From Campylobacteraceae bacterium (GTDB lineage Bacteria > Campylobacterota > Campylobacteria > Campylobacterales > Sulfurovaceae), in assembly GCA_027100635.1 (NCBI GenBank), contig JAMOOQ010000026.1, positions 1 to 43,859 on the forward strand: a stretch of DNA of 43,859 nt, written 5' to 3'. The notes beneath the pieces are model-generated. The model was given only the letters and a program-made list of their open reading frames with translations, was not told the DNA's origin and did not search any database. Positions 27,101 to 39,100 of this stretch are shown one piece after another (positions within the stretch are counted from its first letter, which is position 1; every line of letters begins with the position of its first letter). The position numbers and the translations under genes are program-made.

Positions 27101-30100
27101 TTTAGAGATAAATAAAACTGCTTCTATAGATAATGTTGAAGTTGGGCAAGATTTTAATTTTACTTTTGATATTTATAATAATGGTCCTGGATATGCAACA
27201 AGTACAGAAGTTACGGATACATTACCTAATGGTATGGAATTAATTGCTACTCCAATAGTTAGAGATAATGATGGAACTTGTAGTGGTGGATTAGGTGATA
27301 TAAAATTTGCTTGTAATATTGGTAATTTACTTGATGATGGATATTTGGCATTGGAAGATAATAAATCTATACAAATTATAGCACAAGTAAGAGTAGTAAA
27401 TTATCCATCAAGTGGGCAAGTCATAAACACAACTCTTGTAATAACATCAGCTCCTGATAAGAATTTAACTAATAATAAAGATAACTCTACTGTGGGGGTC
27501 TATAAACCTGCTGTTATTGGTAATAAAGTTTGGCTTGATAAGAATGCTAATGGTATTCAAGATAGTGGTGAGATTGGACTTAAAGGAGTTCTTGTAAAAC
27601 TTCTTGATGAGAACAAAACTTTAGTTACTACAACTACTACTAATAGTAGTGGTATTTATAATTTTGATATTAATCATACTGCCGATTATTTTATCTTGGT
27701 TGAACCTGATAGTAAATATCAAATATCACCAAAAAATGTAGGTGGTAATGATGAGCTTGATAGTGATATTAATAGTTCTAAAATTACAGATAAGTTTCAT
27801 GTGGATTATGGAGACAATAATCAATCCTTTGATATTGGTTTATATGAATTTGCATCTTTAGGAGATAGAGTTTGGTTAGATAATAATGGTGATGGAATTC
27901 AAGACAGTGGGGAATTAAATGTTAGTGATGTAAATGTGACTCTATATATTAAAGGAAACTTGACAGCTATAGCACAGATGGAGACTAATGAAACAGGAGA
28001 ATATCTTTTTGAAAATTTAGTTCCAAATAAATATTTTGTAAAATTTAGTGATATTAATGTAAGTTATAGATTTACAGTAAAAGATACTGGAGATGATATT
28101 AATGGAAGTGATGTAAATACTACAGGATATACTGATATATTTGAATTAAAAAGTAATGAACATAATAGAAGTATTGATGCAGGTATATTTGAACCAGTTA
28201 GTGTTGGTAATTTAGCTTGGCATGACAAGAATGCTGATGGAATTCAAGATAATAATGAGAGTAATCTTTCTAATGTTAAAATTGAACTTTGGACTTATGG
28301 TGATTGGCAACAGCAGGTTAAAAAAGATTTAGATGGCAATACTTTTGGAACAGATGGAACAATAGAGACAAATTCAACAGGAGAATATATCTTTGACAAT
28401 TTAAAACCTGATAAATATTATTTAAAAGTTACAGAGTTAGATGGATATAAGTTTACTTTTACTCATCAAGGTTCAGATTATAAGATAGATAGTAATATTC
28501 AATCTTTAGGTAGTTATATAGGAGATTCTACAAGTTTTATTTTATACTCGGGAGAGGATAATAAAAGTATAGATATTGGATTATATAAACCTGTAAAAAT
28601 TGGTGGTAATGTATGGGAAGATTATGATTATAATGGAACAAGAGAGAGTAGTGAAGATAATGTATCAAATGTAACTGTAACTTTAATAACAGATGGTACT
28701 ATTACAACAACAACTACGGTTACAGATAGTAATGGTAGCTATATATTTGATGATTTACTGCCAAATCATACTTATGGAGTAGAGTTTTCTAATTTACCTG
28801 CTAATTATCTATTTACTAAACAAGATATAGGTAGTGATGATAATGATAGTGATGCGAATATCACAGGATATACAATTCAAACTGATATTATGTATTCAGG
28901 AGATAGCAATCTAACTCTTGATGCAGGTATATATGACCCTATTGTAATTGGTGATAGAGTTTGGGAAGATAGCAACTATAATGGGATACAAGATAGTGGC
29001 GAAAATGGTGTAGCTGGAGTATTAGTTAAACTTGTAATTGATAATATAGTTCAAGATGATATAAATACTACAACTAATAGTAATGGAAATTACTATTTTG
29101 GTAGAGTATTAGAATTAAAACCTGACCATAATTATAGTGTAGAGTTTGTAATCCCTAATGGTTGGTTTGCTACCAAACAGAATATAGGAGATGATGGTAA
29201 AGATAGTGATGGAAATGCTAATGGTCAAGGTGTAGAGTCGGTTAAAATGTACTCTCATCAAGCAAACTATAGATTTGATATGGGTATATATAGAAAAGCT
29301 TCATTAGGTGATAGAGTTTGGATTGATAAAAATGGTAATGGTCTTCAAGATAGTGGAGAAGATAATGTAACAGAAGATATAAATGTAACTCTATATAGTT
29401 CTGATGGTACAGAGATAAATAGCACTTCAACTGGTGCTGATGGGACATATCTATTTAGTGGATTAAATCCTGATAGTTATTTCGTAATATTTGATAAATC
29501 TACACTACCAACTGATTATGTTATAACAGAAGTAAATATATCAAATAATAGCAATGATTTACTTGATAGTGATGCTAATAGAACCACAGGGCAGAGTGAT
29601 ACTCTGTTTTTGAGTTCAGGAGAGGATAATAGAAGTGTTGATATGGGTATCTATAAGCCTGTTGATATTGGTGATAAGATTTGGATAGATACAGATGCAG
29701 ATGGTATCCAAGATAGCAATGAAAATAATTATACAAGTGCTATTACTATAACTCTAGTAGATATAAATGGATTAGAGGCTAATCGAACAGTAGATTCTAA
29801 TAGTAGTGGTTACCTATTTAAAGATGTAAGACCTGGTAGTTATTATTTAGATTTTAATGTGCCATCTCAATATGAGATAAGTCCAAAAAATGCTACAAGT
29901 AGTGAATCTGATAGTAATGTCAATTCAAATAAACAAACTGATAATTTTGATATTGTTTCAAGTGAAGATGATTTAACAATTGATTTGGGTATTTATCAAA
30001 ATATCTCTCTTGGGGATAGAATTTGGTATGATACTAATATGAATGGTATTCAAGATAGTGGAGAGAATAATTTATCAGTATCTGTAACTGTTGAACTTTA

Positions 30101-33100
30101 TAAAGAAGATGGTACATTAGTTGATACAAATGTTACAACTAATGGAGAGTATCTATTTACTGATTTCACTCCATCTAACTACTATCTAAAGTTTACTTTG
30201 CCAAATAATTATGCAATATCTCCTGATAATGCTATTGGTAGTGATGATAATAATGATAGTGATATAAATTCAACTATGCAAACTGATATAATTACTATGG
30301 GTTCTAATGATGAGAATTTATCAATTGATGTGGGAATGTATGAACTAGCATCTATAGGAGATAGAATTTGGCTTGATAAAAATGCAAATGGTATTCAAGA
30401 TATTGGAGAGGATAATATAACAGAAGATATTACCGTAACTCTATATTATGATAATAATGGAACAGTTGCTAGAAGTGTAACTACAAATGATGGAAGTTAT
30501 CACTTTAGCAAACTTATTCCAACTGACTATAATCTATCATTTACAGTCCCAAATGGATACTATATAACAAATCAAGATGTAGGTGTAGATAGTAATGATA
30601 GTGATGTTAATATTACAACTCTAAGGACAGTTACAACCAATCTTGAAACAGGTGAAAATGATTTAACTTGGGATATGGGAATATATCAAAAAGCATCATT
30701 GGGTAATAGAGTGTGGATAGATGCAAATGGTAATGGGTTGCAAGATAGTGGAGAGTCTAATGTAAGTGATATAAATGTAACACTATATAAAGTTGGGAAT
30801 CCAACACCATTAGAATCAGTAGATACAAATGCAACTGGTGGTTATCTATTTACAGAATTAATTCCTAGTGAATATTATGTCGTATTTGATAATACAACTC
30901 TGCCAACAGATTACATCTTCACCGAACAAAATATAACAGGAAGCAGTGATTTACTTGATAGTGATGCAAACACAAGCACAGGAATAAGTGATATTATAGA
31001 GTTAAGTTCAAACGAACATAATAGAAGTATAGATGCAGGTATCTATAAACCAGTAAACCTAGGAAATAGAATATGGGAAGATACCAATGCAGATGGTATC
31101 CAAGATACTGGAGAGTTAAATACAACTCAAAGCATTACAGTAACTCTATACGATACAAACCATAGAGAAGCAAATAGAACAACAACTATCTCTAATGGAG
31201 ATTACCTATTTACAAATGTAAGACCAGGTAACTACCAAGTAGAATTTAGCCTACCAAGTGGCTATAAAATAAGTTATGAAAACAGTGGAAGTGATGATTT
31301 AATTGATAGTGATGTAAATCCAACTACAAAAATTACACAATCATTTGATTTAGTATCAAATCAAAATGACCTAAGCCGAGATATGGGAATTTATCAAGAG
31401 GCAAGTTTAGGAGATAGAGTTTGGATAGATGCAAATGGTAACGGAGTTCAAGATAACAATGAACTTAATGTTAGTAATGTAACTGTTAAATTACATCTTG
31501 TAAGTGATGATAGTGAAGTAGATTCAAAAACAACTAATGGTGATGGAGAATACCTATTTACAAATGTTAGACCACAAAACTATTATGTAGTATTTAGTGG
31601 TTTAGATACAAATTATATTTTTACTCTGCCAAACAATGATAGTAATAATAGTATAGATAGTGATGTAGATGAGAATGGAAAAAGTGAAGAGATTAGACTT
31701 AGTTCAAATGAGCATAATAGAACAATAGATGCAGGTATAGTTTTACCAATCACAATTGGAGATAGAATTTGGAAAGATACAAACGCAAATGGTATTCAAG
31801 ATTTAGGCGAGGGAAATTATACTGGAAATTTAGAAGTTAAATTATATTATGAAAATAATGATTCAATATATAAAACAACAACAGCAACAAATGGCGAATA
31901 TGAATTTACAAATGTAATACCTGAAAATTATTATATTGGATTTGAAATTCCATCAACATATTATACAAGCCCTAAAAATGCAACTGTTGATACAGCTGAT
32001 AGTGATACAAACACAACAGGATTTACAGCACCATTCGCAATTCACTCAGGAGATAATAATCTAACTCTTGATATGGGTATCTACCAAAAAGCATCATTAG
32101 GTAATAGAGTTTGGATTGATAATAATGGTAATGGATTGCAAGATAGTGGTGAGCTAAATGTTACAGATGTGAATGTAACTTTATATGATAGTTTAGGAAA
32201 TGAATTAAGTAGTATGAATACAGTTGATGGAGCATATCTATTTGATGAGTTAGTTCCGAGTGAATACTATGTAGTATTTGATAAAACAACTTTGCCACAA
32301 GATTATATATTTACCGAACAAAATATTACAGGAAGTAGTGATTTACTTGATAGTGATGCAAACACAAGCACAGGAATAAGTGATATTATAGAGTTAAGTT
32401 CAAACGAACATAATAGAAGTATAGATGCAGGTATCTATAAACCAGTAAATCTAGGAGATAGAATATGGGAAGATACAAATGCTAATGGAATCCAAGATGC
32501 AAACGAGAGAAATACAACTCAAAATATTACAGTAACTCTATACGATACAAACCATAGAGAGGCAAATCGAACAATAACAGCATTAAATGGAGATTATCTA
32601 TTTACAAATGTAAGACCAGGTAACTATCAAGTTGAATTTAGTTTGCCAAATGGATATAAAATAAGTTATGAAACTACTGGAAGTAATGATTTAATTGATA
32701 GCGATGTAAACTCAACTACAAAAATTACACAAGCCTTTGAGTTAAAATCTAATGTAGATGACTTAAGCCGAGATATGGGAATTTATCAAGAGGCAAGTTT
32801 AGGAGATAGAGTTTGGATAGATGCAAATGGTAATGGGATTCAAGATAATGATGAACTTAATGTTACTGGAGTAACTGTAAAACTACACCTTGTAAGTGAT
32901 AATAGCGAAGTATACTCAACAACAACTAATGCAGATGGAGAATATCTATTTGAACATATTAGACCACAAAACTATTATATAGTATTTAGTAATTTAGATA
33001 CAGATTATATCTTTACTCTACAAGACAATGATAGTAATAATAGTATAGATAGTGATGTAGATGAGAATGGAAAAAGTGAAGAGATTAGACTTAGTTCAAA

Positions 33101-36100
33101 TGAGCATAATAGAACAATAGATGCAGGTATAGTTTTACCAATCACAATTGGAGATAGAATTTGGGAAGATACAAATGCAAATGGAATTCAAGATTTAGGC
33201 GAGGGAAATTATACTGGAAACTTAGAAGTTAAATTATATTATGAAAATAATGATTCAATATATAAAACAACAACAGCAACAAATGGCGAATATGAATTTA
33301 CAAATGTAATACCTGAAAATTATTATATAGGATTTGAAATACCATCAACATATTATACAAGCCCTAAAAATGCAACTGTTGATACAGCTGATAGTGATAC
33401 AAACACAACAGGATTTACAGCACCATTCGCAATTCACTCTGGAGATAATAATCTAACTCTTGATATGGGTATCTATCAAAAAGCATCATTAGGAAATAGA
33501 GTTTGGATTGATAATAATGGTAATGGATTGCAAGATAGTGGTGAGTTAAATGTTACAGATGTGAATGTAACACTATATAAAGTTGGGAATCCAACACCAT
33601 TAGAATCAGTAGATACAAATGCAACTGGTGGTTATCTATTTACAGAATTAATTCCTAGTGAATATTATGTCGTATTTGATAATACAACTCTGCCAACAGA
33701 TTACATCTTCACCGAACAAAATATAACAGGAAGCAGTGATTTAGAAGATAGTGATGCAAATACAACTACTGGAATAAGTGACACGGTAGAATTAAGTTCA
33801 AACGAACATAATAGAAGTATTGATGCAGGTATCTATAAACCAGTAAATCTAGGAGATAGAATATGGGAAGATACAAATGCAGATGGTATCCAAGATGCAA
33901 ACGAGAGAAATACAACTCAAAATATTACAGTAACTCTATACGATACAAACCATAGAGAGGCAAATCGAACAATAACAGCATTAAATGGAGATTATCTATT
34001 TACAAATGTAAGACCAGGTAACTATCAAGTTGAATTTAGTTTGCCAAATGGATATAAAATAAGTTATGAAACTACTGGAAGTAATGATTTAATTGATAGC
34101 GATGTAAACTCAACTACAAAAATTACACAAGCCTTTGAGTTAAAATCTAATGTAGATGACTTAAGCCGAGATATGGGAATTTATCAAGAGGCAAGTTTAG
34201 GAGATAGAGTTTGGATAGATGCAAATGGTAATGGGATTCAAGATAATGATGAACTTAATGTTACTGGAGTAACTGTAAAACTACACCTTGTAAGTGATAA
34301 TAGCGAAGTATACTCAACAACAACTAATGCAGATGGAGAATATCTATTTGAACATATTAGACCACAAAACTATTATATAGTATTTAGTAATTTAGATACA
34401 GATTATATCTTTACTCTACAAGACAATGATAGTAATAATAGTATAGATAGTGATGTAGATGAGAATGGAAAAAGTGAAGAGATTAGACTTAGTTCAAATG
34501 AGCATAATAGAACAATAGATGCAGGTATAGTTTTACCAATCACAATTGGAGATAGAATTTGGGAAGATACAAATGCAAATGGAATTCAAGATTTAGGCGA
34601 GGGAAATTATACTGGAAACTTAGAAGTTAAATTATATTATGAAAATAATGATTCAATATATAAAACAACAACAGCAACAAATGGCGAATATGAATTTACA
34701 AATGTAATACCTGAAAATTATTATATTGGATTTGAAATACCATCAACATATTATACAAGCCCTAAAAACATAGGCAATAATATAAATAATGATAGCGATA
34801 CAAACAGCACAGGATTTACAGATGGTTTTGCAGTTCACTCTGGAGATAATAATCTAACTCTTGATATGGGTATCTACCAAAAAGCATCATTAGGAAATAG
34901 AGTTTGGATTGATAATAATGGTAATGGATTACAAGATAGTGGTGAGTTAAATGTTACAGATGTGAATGTAACTTTATATAGTACAACTTATCTTGATGTG
35001 AACATCACGCAAGAGACAAATAGTAGTGGTTACTTATTCAAAGATTTAAAACCAGGTGAATATTATGTGGTACTAGATAACCGTACCTTCCCAACACCTA
35101 TTTATATATTTACAGAGCAAGATAGATTAAATGATGATACTATTGATAGTGATGTTAATGCAACTACTGGTATTAGTGATACTCTAATTCTTCGTTCAGG
35201 TGATAATAATTTAACTCTTGATGTGGGTATTTATGAGCCAGTTGTAAAGGTTGGTGATAGGATTTGGGAAGATACAAATGCTAATGGAATTCAAGATATT
35301 GGTGAGGGTAATTATATAGATGGGAATATTACTATTACTCTTGTTGATAATAATGGGTTAGAGCCAAATGCAACTATTATAACTAACGATGGAAATTATA
35401 CATTTACTAAAGTTCGTCCAGGTAATTATCATTTAGAGTTTACATTGCCAACTAATTACCATATAAGTTTTAAAGATAATGCAGATGATAACAGTGATAG
35501 TGATATAGACCCTATAACCAAAAAAAGTCCAAACTTTGATATTGTTTCAGGAATTAACGATTTAAGTTGGGATATGGGTATCTATCAAAATGCCTCTTTG
35601 GGTGATAGAATTTGGATTGATAATGATGGAGACGGTCTTCAAGGCATAGGGGAGTTAAATATTACTGAGAGTATAGATGTAACGCTATATTATGAGGATA
35701 ATGAAAGTGTTGCTCAATCAGTTACTAGTTCAAATGGAGAGTACCAGTTTAATAATTTAATTCCTGAAAAATATTATATTATGTTTAGTGATTTAAATAC
35801 TAGCTATAGATTTACTGTTAAAGATAGTGGAGATGATATTAATGATAGTGATGTAAACGCTACAGGGTATAGTAACGCTTTTGAATTAAGAAGTAATGAG
35901 CATAATAGAAGTGTGGATGCAGGTATACTTCTTCCTGTAAGTATTGGAGATAGAATTTGGATTGATACTAATGCTAATGGTATTCAAGATACATCTGAGA
36001 TTAATACTAATGAAGAGATTAATGTAACTTTATATTATGATGCTAATAAATCTATTGCGAGAACTTTAACTACAACCAATGGTGAGTATCTGTTTAATAA

Positions 36101-39100
36101 TTTAAATCCAGAAAGATATTATATTAAATTTGACCTTCCTACAGATTATTATGTATCTCCTAAAGCAAGAGCAACGGACAATAATAATAGTGATGTAAAC
36201 AGTGATGGGTTTACTGATTCATTTGCAGTCTATTCAGGTGATGAGAACTTGAGTATTGATATGGGTATTTACGAGAAAGCTTCTATTGGTGATGAGATTT
36301 GGTACGATATGAATATGGACGGTATTAGAGATGCTACAGAGAGTAGTGTTAATGTACCTGTTTTGGTTAAACTATTTGATGCAAATGGTACACAAGTAGC
36401 AACACAAAATAGTGTTAATGGTGTCTATAGATTTACCGATTTAATTCCAAGTGGATATATAGTAGAGTTTGAGTTACCTAATAATTATGCTTTATCACCA
36501 ATGAATGTTGGTGGAGATGATACAACAGATAGCGATGTTAATGTGACAACTATGCGTAGTGATGTGATTAAGATTTCTGATTCAGGTGATGTGGATTTAA
36601 GTATTGATATGGGTGTTTATGAACTAGCATCTATTGGTGATAGGATTTGGCTTGATGCTAATGCTAATGGTGTGCAAGACAGTGATGAATCTAATTATAT
36701 TGGTTCTATCAGTGTGGCTCTTTATAATGCTAGTGGTAGTTTGATTAGCAGGAAGAATATTACTAATGGGGTTTATCTATTTGATGAGTTAGAGCCTGAT
36801 GATTATTATATTCAGTTTAGTTTGCCAAGTGGTTATATATTATCGGATAATGATGCTACTGGAGATAGTGCTGATAGTGATGTGGGGGTTAGTAATCTTA
36901 GGACTATTAGTACTAATTTAGCTCCAGCTGAGAATGATATGAGTTGGGATATGGGGATTTATCAACCTGTATCAATTGGTGACAGGATTTGGCTTGATGC
37001 TAATGCTAATGGTGTGCAAGATAATGATGAGCAAAACTATGATGGTGAGATTACTATAGAACTATATAAGCAGGGTGTGAAGGTTAGAGATATAACTGTT
37101 GATGATGGTGAGTATCTGTTTAGTGGGTTGAGACCTAGTGAGTATAGTGTTAAAGTGATTTTGCCTGATGGGTATTATTTGAGTCCTAAGGGTGTGGGAG
37201 ATGATAATAGCAGTGATAGTGATATGGGTCTTGAGAGTTTTGAGAGTGATTCTATGGTATTGAGCAGTGGGGTTAATATTGATAATTTAGACATTGGGAT
37301 TTATCAGTTTGCTAGTATTGGCGATAGGATTTGGTATGATACTAATATGGATGGGATTCAGGATGTTAATGAGAGTAATATTGATGTGAACATAAGTGTT
37401 AGGCTTTACAATAGCAATAATGAGATGATTAGGGAGGTTTATAGTGACGATGGGGTTTATCTGTTTAGTGATTTGATTCCTGATGATTACAGTGTGGAGT
37501 TTGACCTAATTGATGGGTATATAGTGACTAAGGCTAATCGTGGAAGTGACGACGATATTGATAGTGATGTGGGTGCTAATATGCGTAGTGGCGAGATGAT
37601 GTTAAGAAGTGGCGAGGACAATAGAAGTGTTGATATGGGAGTGTATGAGAGTGTATCAATTGGGGATAGGATTTGGCTTGACGATAATGGCAATGGGCTA
37701 CAAGATGATAATGAGCTAAGTTTTGATGATGATGTGGTGGTTCAGTTATATAGCAGTGATGATAATTTGGTTAGGGAGATTAGTGTTAGTGATGGGGTTT
37801 ATCTGTTTGAAGAGTTAGAGCCAGACGAGTATTATATCAAGGTGGAGTTACCTGATGGGTATGTTATTACCAAGCAGAATGTGGGCAATGAGGATAATCA
37901 GACCATTAACAGTGATATAAATGCGAGTAGTATGAGTAGTGATATGATTTTATTAAGACCTAGTGATGCTAATATGAGTGTGGATATTGGGGTTTATCAA
38001 CTTGCTAGTATTGGTGATGAGATTTGGCTTGACGAGAATGCTAATGGTGTACAGGACGATGGTGAGAGTGGAGCATGTGTTGAGATTGAGGTGGTGCTTT
38101 ATGATATTAATGGGAGCGAGGTTGATAGGTTAGTTACTACGAGTGGGGATTATATCTTTAACGATATTGAGCCGAGCAGTTATTATATTAAATTTATTGT
38201 AGATGATGGCTATCTATTTAGCAACATTGGGAACGATGGGGTTAGCGATGTTATAGTGATTTTATCAGGTGAAAAGAATGAGGTTACGGATGTTGGTATA
38301 TATCTGATTAATAATGAGCTTATTGAGAATAGTATAGATGCTTTGGACGACGAGGTTAGCACTTTGGAAAATAGGAATATATCTATACCTGTAATGAGCA
38401 ATGATTACGATTTAAATGGCGATGAGTTTGAGATTATAAGGTTTGACGAGAACAGTTCAGGTGGTGGAGTTATTAGCAAAGATGGGGATAATTTGGTGTA
38501 TGTTCCCAAAGATGGCTTTATTGGTTTGGATATGTTTAGGTATGAAATTATGGACAGCAATGGTTTAATAAGTAAGGCAACTGTTAGGGTTAATGTATTG
38601 GAGTTGAGCAGTTTACCTATAGCTTTTAATGATAAGTTTATAACGGATATGGATGTTAGTTTGGAGGTTGATATATTGGGCAATGATATTCATACTATGG
38701 ACGAGAATATTAGCTTATTAAGTGTTGAGAATAGTGCATCGGGGAGTGTTGAGATTTTAGGTAATGGGTTGGTTAAGTATATTCCTAATAGTGGGTTTAG
38801 TGGAGTTGATAGGTTTACTTATGTGATTATTGATGGAGATGGTGACGAGAGTAAAGCAGTGGTGACGGTTATTGTTTCTAAGCCGATTGTGGAGGAACCA
38901 ATTATTAAGCAACCAATTATTATACCAGCGATTGAAATTTCTAGTGTGCCTATAGCAAATACAGACAAAGTAGATACAAATGAATTTACAAGTGTAATTA
39001 TTGATTTATTAAGCAACGATACTCATACAACAGGTGACGATATTAGTTTATTATATATTGATAAACCTGCTAATGGTATTGTTATTTTAAAAGATGATGG

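Noticed and set aside
27511-38310. Calcium loops (DxNxNGxxD) read as dockerin or RTX repeats
   Set aside because: Each loop is part of a 116-residue SdrD-B-like module; there are no paired dockerin segments and no GGxGxDxUx nonapeptides.
37487-39016. Several minus-strand open frames of 60-90 codons inside the giant gene
   Set aside because: They are antisense to the repeat-coding frame, recur with the repeats, are Ser/Ile/Leu-rich and have no ribosome sites.
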